Of a DNA stretch of 29,789 nucleotides, positions 15,987 to 24,308 are shown in pieces (within the stretch, counting starts at the first letter, position 1; each line of letters starts with the position of its first letter). Made by a program: the position numbers and the translations under genes. This stretch comes from CAZVJA01 sp964626885 (GTDB lineage Bacteria; Planctomycetota; Planctomycetia; Planctomycetales; Planctomycetaceae), in assembly GCA_964626885.1 (NCBI GenBank), contig CAZVJA010000046.1:1-29789 (forward strand), written 5' to 3'. Under the pieces are notes generated by a model. It saw only the letters and a program-made list of their open reading frames with translations, made no database searches and was not told the origin of the DNA.

Positions 15987-16649
15987 CTACTTCAAAGGCA
16001 CTTCCAAGCGGCATTCGCCGTTCTGCCGCGCCTGGTAAAGCAGGTTGGTATCGAGATTAAGTGCGGTGAGGTAGCCGCCGCCGTAGGCGAACGTGTCGAG
16101 ACAGACCCAGCCGGGCATGTACAATGGTTCGCCAGTTTTCTGTGGCGTATGTCCGCAGATCACTCGCTTACCAGAGGGATGTAGTTGCTCCTCACCGGTG
16201 AGCTTCATCCACCGCAGCCAGTCGATCGACTGCTCTGAAAGGACAACGCCCGGTTCGAGGTTTGCGTGGACAAAGATTGTCCTGTCGTTCTCCCAGAAAT
16301 CGCGACCGGCTGCGAGGAACTGCACATGCTCTTCGGGAATGGCGAGTTCGTCACCATAAGATGCAATAGCTTCCACGCCGCCATGCTCCAGCCACAGTTC
16401 CCTCAGTGGCCCCCCTTGCAGGGCGTCGAGCATGCATTCTTCGTGATTGCCGAGCAGAAAAACCAACCGGCACGATTGTTCGAGTTCGATCAGCCGGTCG
16501 ATCACCTGTTTGGTTCCTGGCCCGCGATCGACCACGTCGCCCAGAACCACCAGCGTGTCATCTGCCGTGATGGTCAGAATCTCCAGGAGCAGTTCGAGCG
16601 CCCGGTCGCAACCGTGAATATCACCAATGGCAAGCGTGCGACCGGACAA
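15987..16649 (-). CDS. PPP-family serine/threonine phosphatase-like metallophosphoesterase
   Basis: About 220 residues. All calcineurin-like metal motifs are present: LAIGDIHG, VVLGDVVDRGPGTKQV, FLLGNHEECML, then later VHANLEP and the CGHTP block. These bind two metals and hydrolyse phosphate esters; the GDVVDRGP and GNHE forms match the PPP type (protein phosphatases and ApaH-like). It is cytoplasmic. The start is taken as TTG at 16649 because GGAAGG lies 6 nt upstream and no ATG or GTG precedes the motif. A TTG at 16691 would add 14 non-conserved residues. It lies 52 nt after argG on the same strand and may be co-transcribed with it. Confidence 0.88.
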   Translation of the reverse strand: MSGRTLAIGDIHGCDRALELLLEILTITADDTLVVLGDVVDRGPGTKQVIDRLIELEQSCRLVFLLGNHEECMLDALQGGPLRELWLEHGGVEAIASYGDELAIPEEHVQFLAAGRDFWENDRTIFVHANLEPGVVLSEQSIDWLRWMKLTGEEQLHPSGKRVICGHTPQKTGEPLYMPGWVCLDTFAYGGGYLTALNLDTNLLYQARQNGECRLEVPLK

Positions 16650-16701
16650 GGCTGACCTTCCGTCCCTCAACTCTCGATCAGAAGCCCTCAATTCTCAACC
16701 G

Positions 16702-17922
16702 TCAATATTTCCGCGGATTAACACGTGCCTGCACCCGGCTCGGCAGGCCGACGATTCGCAGGAAGCCTTCCGCATCGGTCTGGTTGTACGAGCCGCCCCC
16801 CTCCATGCTGGCGACCGCCTCGTCGTACAGGCTGTGAGGGCTGGTCCGGCTGGCGACTGTGATGTTCCCCTTGTAGAGGTCGAGCGACACTTCGCCGGTG
16901 ACAGGCTTCTGCGTCTCGCGGATAAAGGCCATCAGGGCGTCCATCTTCGCGACATACCAGAAGCCGTAGTAGACCATCTCGGCCACTTCGGGAGAGAGTC
17001 GGTCGCGGAGATGCATCAGATCGCGGTCGAGTGTCAGTTGCTCCAGCACGCGATGAGCGGCATAGAGGATTGTCATGCCGGGGGCTTCGTACACGCCGCG
17101 GCTTTTCATGCCGACGAAACGATTCTCGATCATGTCGATCCGACCGATACCGTTCCGACCACCGATTTGATTGAGGTCGCTTACCATTTCGAGCGGCGAG
17201 CGCGCCTTGCCGTTAAGTGTGACTGGGACTCCCAATTCGAAACCGATGGTGACTTTCTCGATCTTATCGGGCGCCTGCTGCGGCGAAACGGTCATGCCGA
17301 AGTCGACCAGCTCGCAGCCATTGACCGTGGGGTCTTCAAGTTTTCCCGCTTCGTAGCTGATGTGCAGGCAGTTCTCGTCGGAGCTATCGGGTTTCGCGAC
17401 CGACGCCTTGACCGGGATGCACTTTTTGTCGCAATAGGCGATCATCTCGCTACGGCCGGGAAAGGTTGCGCGGAACTTCTCCCTCCGCCAGGGGGCGATG
17501 ATCTCGACGTTCGGGTCGAGCGCTTCCGCCGCAAGCTGGAACCGGCACTGGTCGTTCCCCTTGCCGGTCGCGCCGTGGGCGTAAGCGGTGGCTCCCACTT
17601 CGCGGGCGACTTGCAGGCAGACCTTCGAGATGAGCGGCCGAGCGATCGACGTTCCCATCAGGTAGATCGCTTCGTATTTCGCCTGCCATTGCAGGACGGG
17701 GAAGGCGAAGTCGCGGCAAAGTTCCTCGCGGGCGTCCACCAGACGTGACGATTTCGCTCCGTTGTTTTCCGCTTTCTTCAAGATCGCCTGACGGTCCTCG
17801 CACGGCTGCCCGAGGTCGACGTACACGCAATGGACGTCGTACCCTTCATCCTGCAACCATCCGAGAATGACCGATGTGTCCAACCCGCCTGAATAAGCCA
17901 GCACACAACTCTTCTTAGGCAT
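16702..17922 (-). CDS. argG: argininosuccinate synthase
   Basis: 406 residues, the usual length. It opens with the N-type ATP-pyrophosphatase loop AYSGGLDTSVILGWL. Later are AYAHGATGKGNDQCRF, the citrulline/aspartate region with GRNGIGRIDMIENRFVGMKSRG, and the C-terminal TGEVSLDLYKGN. It joins citrulline and aspartate using ATP in arginine biosynthesis, in the cytosol. The ATG at 17922 matches the family start. No argH or other arg gene is nearby and no clear arginine-repressor box was seen in the upstream gap. Identification is near certain. Confidence 0.97.
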   Translation of the reverse strand: MPKKSCVLAYSGGLDTSVILGWLQDEGYDVHCVYVDLGQPCEDRQAILKKAENNGAKSSRLVDAREELCRDFAFPVLQWQAKYEAIYLMGTSIARPLISKVCLQVAREVGATAYAHGATGKGNDQCRFQLAAEALDPNVEIIAPWRREKFRATFPGRSEMIAYCDKKCIPVKASVAKPDSSDENCLHISYEAGKLEDPTVNGCELVDFGMTVSPQQAPDKIEKVTIGFELGVPVTLNGKARSPLEMVSDLNQIGGRNGIGRIDMIENRFVGMKSRGVYEAPGMTILYAAHRVLEQLTLDRDLMHLRDRLSPEVAEMVYYGFWYVAKMDALMAFIRETQKPVTGEVSLDLYKGNITVASRTSPHSLYDEAVASMEGGGSYNQTDAEGFLRIVGLPSRVQARVNPRKY

Positions 17923-18199
17923 AACATGTCCGCTTCTGGAATGAACAATCGAGGGTCTTCGACCGCACTGAGCGCTACGACACCGCCACGCCCGATCTGG
18001 TTCACAATGATAGTCGAACTGGTGATTATGACGCCGAGCATTGGGGGTTTCCAGCTAGCGGCTGAGAGTGATGACCGGAGTTCCGCCGACGTCTCCCTTG
18101 CAATTCGCGAACCTTTCTGGGAAGACTCGAAAATCAGGAAATCATCGAAGTTTTCGCCGCTGCCGATATCCGCTCACAATTGTCCGGAGCAACCTCGAA

Positions 18200-19543
18200 A
18201 TGCCCAGCGCCAAGCAGGAACTGATCGCGCGCGACCAAGCCCACCTCATTCACTCGCTGCACAATCCCGGCCTCACAAAGTCCGGCCATGTCTGGGTGAA
18301 GGGGGAAGGAGCGGTCCTCACTGACGCCGACGGCAAGGAATATATCGACGCCCTCTCCGGTTTGTGGAACGTTGTCGCCGGGCATGGTCGGCAGGAAATC
18401 ATTGACGCCGCGACAAAGCAGATGGCCGCGCTGCCTTATTGTTCGTGCTACGCGGGAAGTTCGAGCCCGCCCGCCATCGAACTTGGCGAGAAGCTTGCGT
18501 CGCTGGCATATCCGTCGATCAATCACTTTTTCTTTACGTCCGGCGGCGGGGAGTCGAGCGATTCGAGCTTCAAAACCGCCCGCTACTACTGGAAGCTGCA
18601 GGGGAAGCCGGAGAAAACCAAGGTCATCTCTCGGCAGTGGGGCTACCACGGCGTGACGCTCGCCGCGATGAGCGCCACCGGTATCGGCACCTACTGGCCG
18701 ATGTTCGAGCCGCGCGTGCCGGGGTTTGTTCACATTCCCTCGCCGTACCCGTATCGTTATGTACCCCCGCCAGGAATGAGCCAGGGAATCGCCGCCGCGA
18801 ATGATCTGGAGCAGGCGATCTTGCGCGAAGGGCCTGACACCGTCGCCATGTTTCTGGCGGAACCGGTACAGGGGGCCGGGGGTGTGATTGTTCCGCAGGA
18901 CGACTACTTCCCCCGCATCCGCGAGATCTGCGACAAATATGACGTGCTCTTCGTGGCCGACGAAGTCATCACCGGTTTCGGGCGGACCGGCAAGATGTTT
19001 GGACTGCAACATTGGGGGGTCGAGCCCGACATGATCCTCTTCGCGAAGGCGATCACCTCGGGCTACTTCCCGCTGGGGGGGATCGGTGTCAATGATAAGA
19101 TCGCGAGCGCCTTCGAATCGGCGAAAGCGGTCTGGATGCACGCTTTCACCTACAGTTCGCACCCGGTCGGCTGCGCGGTGGCGCTCGCGACCATCGACAT
19201 CATCGAACGCGAAAACTTCCCACGGCAGGCGGCGGAGAAGGGACGATACTTCCTCGGCAAGTTGCGCGACGCGCTCGCGGGGCATCAGCATGTCGGAGAC
19301 ATCCGTGGCCTCGGGCTGATGTGCGCGATCGAATACGTTCGCGACAAATCGACCAAGGAAGAATTCTCGCCGGAAGAGCAGGTGGGGCACCGGGTACACG
19401 TCGCGGCTCAGGAACGCGGGCTCTACAGCAGGCTGCGCGGCGACGTCTTCTGCCTCGCCCCGCCAATCATCACGAGCGAGCAGCAACTCGACCGCATTGT
19501 CGAGATTATGGTTGGCGCAACCGAAGCGGTGCTGGGGAAGTAA
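18200..19543 (+). CDS. class III PLP-dependent aminotransferase (omega-amino acid type)
   Basis: 447 residues from ATG 18200. This start has GGAG 10 nt upstream; the frame is open back to 18068 but that extension is not conserved-looking. Substrate and PLP motifs of class III are clear: GLWNVVAGHG, FFTSGGGESSDSSFKTARYY, and RQWGYHGVTLAAMSATG. FLAEPVQGAGGVIVP and VADEVITGFGRTGK (PLP-binding D254) follow, as does the Schiff-base Lys283 in FAKAITSGY. The family moves an amino group from omega-amino acids (beta-alanine, taurine, putrescine, GABA and the like) to pyruvate or 2-oxoglutarate; the substrate cannot be fixed by eye. A small unknown gene follows 35 nt later on the same strand. Confidence 0.93.
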   Translation: MPSAKQELIARDQAHLIHSLHNPGLTKSGHVWVKGEGAVLTDADGKEYIDALSGLWNVVAGHGRQEIIDAATKQMAALPYCSCYAGSSSPPAIELGEKLASLAYPSINHFFFTSGGGESSDSSFKTARYYWKLQGKPEKTKVISRQWGYHGVTLAAMSATGIGTYWPMFEPRVPGFVHIPSPYPYRYVPPPGMSQGIAAANDLEQAILREGPDTVAMFLAEPVQGAGGVIVPQDDYFPRIREICDKYDVLFVADEVITGFGRTGKMFGLQHWGVEPDMILFAKAITSGYFPLGGIGVNDKIASAFESAKAVWMHAFTYSSHPVGCAVALATIDIIERENFPRQAAEKGRYFLGKLRDALAGHQHVGDIRGLGLMCAIEYVRDKSTKEEFSPEEQVGHRVHVAAQERGLYSRLRGDVFCLAPPIITSEQQLDRIVEIMVGATEAVLGK

Positions 19544-19578
19544 GCACGATCGAGCTTGCGGCGCCATGGGAGAAATCG

Positions 19579-19938
19579 ATGACCATCGGCGGGGTGCGAT
19601 CTCGTATTTGCCGTGAGGTGTTTCAGCGGCTCTTACCGGAGCAGGGGGCGGCGCTCGTTGGAATTCTGTACGAGAACCGGTTCGTACTCAAGGTGCCGGT
19701 CTGGAATCCTTCGTCGGGCCTCAGTGAGGATAAGCCCGTCATCCTGGATCCGCTTGACCCATACACGGCATCGATTCTCGTGGCGGATGCGTTTGGGCTC
19801 GACTGCGATGATCTGTTCCAGAGATTTCATCAGCAATGGGGGATTCTCAAGAATTCCCCGACTGTGTCTCACATGAGATCGCGAATCGGTGGGCACAAAT
19901 TGGTTGGTCGTCTGGAGTGTTGTTCGCCGCTGGACTGA
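19579..19938 (+). CDS. small conserved-looking hypothetical protein
   Basis: 119 residues from ATG 19579, with GGGAGA 7 nt upstream, which decides the start. The protein is soluble, with no signal peptide or membrane segment. It contains ALVGILYENRFVLKVPVWNP, then VILDPLDPYTASILVADAFGLD and a helical end (DLFQRFHQQWGILKNSP). I do not recognise a family. It sits 35 nt behind the aminotransferase and just before a strong terminator, so it is probably the last gene of that transcript. Confidence 0.65.
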   Translation: MTIGGVRSRICREVFQRLLPEQGAALVGILYENRFVLKVPVWNPSSGLSEDKPVILDPLDPYTASILVADAFGLDCDDLFQRFHQQWGILKNSPTVSHMRSRIGGHKLVGRLECCSPLD

Positions 19939-19951
19939 CGCGAAAACATCA

Positions 19952-19987
19952 CGGGCGGCATCGTAAGAACCCTCACGACGCCGCCCG
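19952..19987. terminator. bidirectional intrinsic terminator
   Basis: CGGGCGGC (19952-19959) pairs with GCCGCCCG (19980-19987); after one mismatch TCGT pairs with ACGA around a 10-nt loop. On the plus strand it is followed by CGTTCTTT, on the minus strand by GATGTTTTC. It lies between two convergent genes (stops at 19938 and 20020). Confidence 0.75.
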
Positions 19988-20019
19988 CGTTCTTTAGCAG
20001 GATAGTTTTACCGACCCGC

Positions 20020-20232
20020 TTACTTGCTACAACAGCCGTTCGCGCAGCAGGCGCAGCCGTCAGCACAGCAGGCACAGTTGCAGCTCGCGCCGCAGGTGCA
20101 GACGCCCGTCTCGCAGCAGCCGCAACAGTTGCAGGCCGAAGCACACGCGCACTTGGTTGCTGGAGCGCCGGCCGATGCGAACAAGCCGACCGGAATCAAC
20201 AAGCTGGCAGCCAACAATAATGACTTAGCCAT
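20020..20232 (-). CDS. small cysteine-rich exported protein
   Basis: About 70 residues from ATG 20232, which is preceded by a strong GGAGGAG. A GTG at 20247 would include that Shine-Dalgarno and is rejected. A signal peptide (MAKSLLLAASLLIPVGLFASA) is followed by about 48 residues holding 18 cysteines, mostly as CC and CxC pairs. The end is a 7-residue repeat CACCADG/CACCANG followed by CCSK. The pattern suggests metal binding in the periplasm (metallothionein-like), but there is no recognised family and no direct proof. It probably follows the larger cysteine-rich gene upstream (86 nt gap) in one operon. Its composition is so biased that chance similarity would mislead a search. Confidence 0.8.
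   Translation of the reverse strand: MAKSLLLAASLLIPVGLFASAGAPATKCACASACNCCGCCETGVCTCGASCNCACCADGCACCANGCCSK
20035..20076 (-). repeat. two tandem 21-bp units inside the cysteine-rich gene
   Basis: Two adjacent 21-nt units (20035-20055 and 20056-20076) differ at only a few bases and encode CACCADG and CACCANG. Repeat-unit gain or loss could easily change cysteine number in this gene. Confidence 0.8.
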
Positions 20233-20318
20233 GACAATCTCCTCCACGAAAATGTGGTTGAAAACGGAACTTCAAAACGAAATGGAAACGGAGAATCAGT
20301 GGACGTGGAGAGAGCGGA

Positions 20319-20798
20319 TCAAATGATCCACGTGCAATAGAGCACGCGCGCGGGAGGGCGCGCGTCTGCATGCAGGTTGTCTATCGAAAGAGAAGATTCG
20401 CTGCCGTTCAGAGAGGCAGCGGGGAGTGCATTGAGGAATAGCGCCGTCACGCTCAGGTCTGGTTTGACGACGGTCGAGCGGTTGTCGGTAGGAACAAACG
20501 GCTGGTCCGCCGTTGAACTGCAGGCACACGACGAGAGAACCAGTCCACGGTGAGATTCCGAGCCACAGCAGCCGGACTTGGAAGTCGTAAGGTGCGATGC
20601 GCAGCCATGGTTAGCCTGACAGCAACAACTGCAAGCCTTTGCTTCTGCGTGGCAGCAACTTTTATGAGTCGATTGAGTTTGTTTACCGGATTGGCAACAT
20701 TCGCAGGTGCAATGGCCAGCCTGCGAAACAACAGGGGCGGCAACGATCAGAATCGCCAGCAGGCAAACCCGAATTCGACTACACAGGCTGTAAAGCAT
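20319..20798 (-). CDS. cysteine- and histidine-rich exported protein
   Basis: 159 residues from ATG 20798. An upstream in-frame ATG at 20843 lies only 2 nt from the -10 box at 20846-20851, so it would sit at or before the transcription start; the later ATG is preferred. The signal peptide is MLYSLCSRIRVCLLAILIVAAPVVSQA. The next about 70 residues contain 15 cysteines and several histidines (for example GHCTCECCQ, KSCCHAEAKACSCCCQ, GCCGSESH). The C-terminal ~60 residues lack Cys and are Ser/Leu-rich. It is probably a periplasmic metal-binding or disulfide protein; no family recognised. The smaller cysteine-rich gene follows 86 nt downstream. Confidence 0.7.
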   Translation of the reverse strand: MLYSLCSRIRVCLLAILIVAAPVVSQAGHCTCECCQSGKQTQSTHKSCCHAEAKACSCCCQANHGCASHLTTSKSGCCGSESHRGLVLSSCACSSTADQPFVPTDNRSTVVKPDLSVTALFLNALPAASLNGSESSLSIDNLHADARPPARVLYCTWII

Positions 20799-20845
20799 GG
20801 ACGAGTTCAATCCATATTCCGCCCGGTGAGATATACCGTCCATTA

Positions 20846-20873
20846 ATTATATCGGAGATCCAAATTCCACCAA
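20846..20873 (-). promoter_or_regulatory. promoter of the cysteine-rich operon
   Basis: On the minus strand a perfect -10 TATAAT (20851-20846) lies 16 nt after TTGGTG (20873-20868, only 3 of 6 to TTGACA). Transcription would start near 20839, about 40 nt before the ATG at 20798. No operator-like palindrome is obvious. Confidence 0.55.
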
Positions 20874-20970
20874 CGGCAATTTTACCGCTACAAAGGGGTG
20901 TACGCCGTAAGTCGTTACTCTGTTTGAAGAAAATCCTAATGCGGTTTTGATGCCGGGAAGGAGTAGTCGG

Positions 20971-21777
20971 TTACTTTCCTCGCAGCAGAAACTCGACCAT
21001 CCGCTGTGATTGGAAGAATTCCGGGATCTCCGCGTGCCCCTTGCCGGGGACAACGATCAGTTCCATCTGTCCGCCGCGGGCACGGTAACGGTCGTAAATC
21101 ACCTGGCTGTTCCGCTCCAGTGGCACCACGTTATCGGAGTCGCCGTGCAGGTGCAAAATCGGCACGCCTGCTTTTGCCAAGGGGGCCAGCCGATCAATGG
21201 GATTGTGCTCGACCAGCTTCTGCTCCAGTTGGTCAGCCGACATTTCGTAGGCGGGAGCCGCTTTCATCAGGCCGGGGTAGCTCCGTAGATCGCATACCGG
21301 ATAGATGCCGACGATCGAACGGACCTTTTCCGGATTGTCGGCGGCCCAGTTGTAATGCATCAACCCGCCTCGGCTTTGCGCGATGAGCGAAACTTTCGTG
21401 TCGAGCTGATAATCCCGTCGCAACTTTTCATAGAAATCGGTGAACACCTTCCTCCCCGCCGGGCTGCCGTACGATTCCCCGACGTCGATGCCGCAGACCG
21501 CAAAACCTTTCTCGACGAGCGGACGAAACGCCCACTCGTTTGCCCGGTTCGGATGCCCGCCGATTGTCGGCGCATACCAAACCCACGGCTTCGATCCGTC
21601 GGTTGCCGGGTTCTTCGGAAGAATGATGAATCCCTTGCGTTCGCCAACCATCACCACCTTGCGGGGAAGGGATGCTTCGAGCGTGTCATCTGCCGAAATA
21701 GCACGATCTGCCAGAAAGGAGAAATGCGACACTAAAGTCGTCAGCAGTAGCGTGTAGATTTTAGGATGGTCAATCAT
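20971..21777 (-). CDS. exported alpha/beta hydrolase
   Basis: 268 residues from ATG 21777; the TTG at 21795 would add six residues. The N-terminus is a signal peptide (IYTLLLTTLVSHFSFLADRAISA). The hydrolase fold shows the oxyanion region VWYAPTIGGHP, a nucleophile elbow AQSRGG (Ser at about 135 in this numbering, with Ala in place of the first Gly), the acid HGDSDNVVP and the base GKGHAE. It is probably a periplasmic esterase or peptidase-like enzyme; the substrate is unknown. Prolyl-oligopeptidase-like relatives are possible given the late HGDSD..V motif. A 267-nt gap separates it from the SGNH hydrolase gene upstream. Confidence 0.85.
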   Translation of the reverse strand: MIDHPKIYTLLLTTLVSHFSFLADRAISADDTLEASLPRKVVMVGERKGFIILPKNPATDGSKPWVWYAPTIGGHPNRANEWAFRPLVEKGFAVCGIDVGESYGSPAGRKVFTDFYEKLRRDYQLDTKVSLIAQSRGGLMHYNWAADNPEKVRSIVGIYPVCDLRSYPGLMKAAPAYEMSADQLEQKLVEHNPIDRLAPLAKAGVPILHLHGDSDNVVPLERNSQVIYDRYRARGGQMELIVVPGKGHAEIPEFFQSQRMVEFLLRGK

Positions 21778-21901
21778 TTCGCGGATTTGCTCCAAGACGA
21801 GTTCAATGCTTACCGGTGCAGCATATGTTCGTTCTCCAGCCGCCCACTAACTGTCCCTGAGCGATTGAGATGAAAGTCTGTGATCCGGATGGGTATGTTC
21901 T

Positions 21902-21921
21902 CTGGTTCGACTCCGAACCAG
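21902..21921. other. perfect inverted repeat between two hydrolase genes
   Basis: CTGGTTCG-ACTC-CGAACCAG, an 8-bp perfect stem with a 4-nt loop, in the 267-nt gap between the alpha/beta hydrolase and the SGNH gene. No T-run follows on either strand. It looks like a tRNA T-arm but no tRNA surrounds it. Function unknown. Confidence 0.5.
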
Positions 21922-22062
21922 TGGTGGAAAGATGAGTGTTCGGAGGTGAGCAATCCACGGTTTTTGTCGAGCATGCGACCGCGCCCTCTGATTCATTCAG
22001 TCGAATTGCGGAATGAGTATGTCCCGCGGAATTTGCGTCGGAAAGTTCTGTCCGTTGGGCCT

Positions 22063-23202
22063 TCACTTTGCCGACCTTTCATCTTGTTTGGCCGAGAACA
22101 AATCGACAAGAGGCTTGGCAGAGGTCAATTCCTTGTAGAGTACGTCCGCGAGAAAGCGGTGTCCCTCCGGATTAGGGTGAGCGTCGGCGGAATCGCGCCA
22201 GAGATTTCGAAGGTCGGACCATTTACGGTCGGCCATCAGCTTCTGAGCCGGTTCGTACATGTCGATCACAACAAATCCCATTTCCACCAGCTCCCCTCGA
22301 ACCGGTCGATGAAGCAGCATGAAAAAGTCATCCTGCTCCCGATCATGGTGGTGCTCGAGCCAGGTGTTGAAGATAAACGCGACCACGGGAATGGATTGCT
22401 CACGGCAAAGGCGGGCCGTCTCTCGTAACTCGTCAAGATGCTTGTCGAACTGCGGACCGGCATAACGGTAGCCACGATAGACCTTTTCGGGATTCTGTGG
22501 GTCGTCGCTGGCGACTGTCGCGTGCCGGTGATTGCGGGCGAGTTTGATTCTGCGAAGCGTGAACTTGATGAGGGCGGAATGCAGCGGATTATTGCCGTAG
22601 TCAGCAGGCATCAACCAGTCTGGTCGATCGTTGATTGCGTCGGCATCGTTGTGATCGTAATGCAGAATCACAAGGTCGGGCCGCCACGGAAGCACCTTTT
22701 CGGCGAGCGTGACCCGATTGTGGTGACTATTGTACCCTGGGACGCTGAAGTTCCTGAGTTCGATCGATTTGCCGGTCCGGGCTTCGAGACGCTGGCGAAG
22801 CAACTCGCCGTATGTCTCCTCGTAGTTGACTCGCCATCCAAAGGACGTTGAATCCCCGAGAAGTGCAATCTTGATTTCGGGTTTTTGGGGGACCGGGCGT
22901 GACGGAGAAACGCGGACTCCCTGATTGTCGGTGACAATATCGTAACCACTGCTGACCCCGATGCTGTCCAACCCGATGTTCGGGCGGATCTCATAAATCA
23001 GATTCGGAGAGGAACTGGCTCGCGTGAGATCGAGGGCCCAGGCCATTCCTTCTTCCACGTAAATTTCATTCGCGAAGAACATGCGAACGCCGATTTCCGC
23101 CGCAGCTACGCTTAGAGAGATCGAGGCGAGGCAAATCGCCAATCGTGCCACCCAACGGCGTGACGGTTTCGACTTCGATTTGGTGACGGTGTTGCGGTTC
23201 AT
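22063..23202 (-). CDS. membrane-anchored SGNH/GDSL hydrolase-like protein
   Basis: 379 residues from ATG 23202. A TTG at 23253 would add 17 charged residues ahead of the anchor; the ribosome-binding site is poor in both cases. A hydrophobic signal anchor lies at about 19-39. SGNH blocks are present: LLGDSTSFGW (Ser about 118), then NFSVPGYNSHHNR, then a DHND (Asn about 185) and the C-terminal DAHPNPEGH (Asp about 340, His about 342). These four blocks form the catalytic site of SGNH esterases and acyltransferases. Planctomycetes have many such proteins of unknown substrate, some linked to exopolysaccharide acetylation. It is divergent from the DUF1080 gene. Confidence 0.85.
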   Translation of the reverse strand: MNRNTVTKSKSKPSRRWVARLAICLASISLSVAAAEIGVRMFFANEIYVEEGMAWALDLTRASSSPNLIYEIRPNIGLDSIGVSSGYDIVTDNQGVRVSPSRPVPQKPEIKIALLGDSTSFGWRVNYEETYGELLRQRLEARTGKSIELRNFSVPGYNSHHNRVTLAEKVLPWRPDLVILHYDHNDADAINDRPDWLMPADYGNNPLHSALIKFTLRRIKLARNHRHATVASDDPQNPEKVYRGYRYAGPQFDKHLDELRETARLCREQSIPVVAFIFNTWLEHHHDREQDDFFMLLHRPVRGELVEMGFVVIDMYEPAQKLMADRKWSDLRNLWRDSADAHPNPEGHRFLADVLYKELTSAKPLVDLFSAKQDERSAK

Positions 23203-23462
23203 CCTCGAACGCTCTGGCAAGAGACTTGCAGGTTCCCATCGGTCGATTATCAAAAAAGCCTGTAAGGGGGCAACAGTGAAACCGAAGAGGTACCGCCCTG
23301 CTAATTATCCCTGTTGGCTTCTTCGATTATGTCGCGAATTCTAGGAATGTTGAAGAGAATCTTCGCTCCGTGTGGCCCGGCTTTCGAATCGTTCATGGTT
23401 CCCTTCCTCGGAGAATCGTGGATAATACACCGGTTATTGAAACTCAAACCTGGAGGAACTTC

Positions 23463-24290
23463 ATGTCGTCGATGTCGTGTGCCGCGTTTCGCGGAGCAAA
23501 AGCAGTGTTTCGATCGGGGCTTGCCGGGCTTGTCCTGTTTTCCGCCGTTGCATTCTTGCCGGCACAGGAGACGAGCGTACGCCCGAAGATCAACGAGGTC
23601 TTTGAGAATCCGGACGTCGTCGCGTTTGCCGCTCGGTTCGAGCGGGAAGGACGCGACGAATCCGCGCGAGGTGGTTGGAAAGAACTCTTTAACGGTAAGA
23701 CGATCGACGATGGCTGGAAGGTTAGAGGCGGATTCGCGAAGTATAAAGTGGAAGAAGGGGCGATCGTCGGCACGACGAGCGAAGGAAGTCCGAATACGTT
23801 TTTGTGCAAGGGGCCGTTTGGCGACTTCGAGTTGCAGTTTGAGGTGCTCTGCGACAAGGAACTCAACTCCGGCGTACAAATCCGCAGCCATGTGGCGGAG
23901 AAGGATATGCCCAATCCGTCCGGAAAGGGAACGATTCGCAAAGGGACCGTTTATGGCTACCAATGTGAGATCGCGCCGGGAACGAAAACTTCGGGGAATT
24001 TCTGGGACGAGGCCCGGCACGGCAAATGGTGGGATGAACTCGCCGGCAAACCCGGCGCGGAGGCAGCTTACAAAGTTGGGGAATGGAACCGCTACCGGAT
24101 CGTTGCCCAGGGAGATCATATTCGCTCATGGATCAACGATGTGCCGTGTGCTGACTTTCATGAGAAGACCGACGCGAGTGGAGTGATTGGTTTGCAAGTG
24201 CACGGGATTGGAAAGGGAAAAGGGCCGTACCAGGTACGGTGGCGAAAAATCCGCTTGCGCGAACTGAAGCCTGAAGAGAAAGTCGAGTAA
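23463..24290 (+). CDS. secreted DUF1080 (3-keto-disaccharide hydrolase-like) protein
   Basis: 275 residues from ATG 23463, chosen because GGAGGA lies 5 nt upstream and because it yields a signal peptide (hydrophobic SGLAGLVLFSAVAFLPAQ). The mature part starts with a helical linker, then the DUF1080 signature GGWKELFNGKTIDDGWKVRG. Further family blocks are VEEGAIVGTT, FGDFELQFEVLCDKELNSGVQIRS, YGYQCEIAPG, GEWNRYRIVAQGDHIRSWIN and the closing IGLQVHG...VRWRKIRLREL. The fold is a concanavalin-like beta sandwich that binds or cleaves sugars; the family is hugely expanded in Planctomycetes. It acts outside the cytoplasm. A small zinc-ribbon gene follows 18 nt later, likely in one operon. Confidence 0.92.
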   Translation: MSSMSCAAFRGAKAVFRSGLAGLVLFSAVAFLPAQETSVRPKINEVFENPDVVAFAARFEREGRDESARGGWKELFNGKTIDDGWKVRGGFAKYKVEEGAIVGTTSEGSPNTFLCKGPFGDFELQFEVLCDKELNSGVQIRSHVAEKDMPNPSGKGTIRKGTVYGYQCEIAPGTKTSGNFWDEARHGKWWDELAGKPGAEAAYKVGEWNRYRIVAQGDHIRSWINDVPCADFHEKTDASGVIGLQVHGIGKGKGPYQVRWRKIRLRELKPEEKVE

Positions 24291-24308
24291 CCCGCACAGG
24301 AGGCATTG

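Noticed and set aside
16627..17748. Plus-strand frame (about 373 residues) opposite argG
   Set aside because: argG is full length and certain on the other strand; the frame shows no domain pattern.
18134..19567. Long minus-strand frame (about 477 residues) opposite the aminotransferase
   Set aside because: It mirrors a gene with intact catalytic motifs and has no protein family signal; a by-product of G+C-biased codon use.
21895..21930. tRNA or tmRNA-like T-arm (GGTTCGACTCC)
   Set aside because: No matching acceptor, D or anticodon arm lies at the right distances; the pairing is better explained as a simple 8-bp hairpin.
23421..23426. GATAAT as -10 of the DUF1080 gene
   Set aside because: No -35-like sequence at 16-18 nt upstream, so not listed as a promoter.
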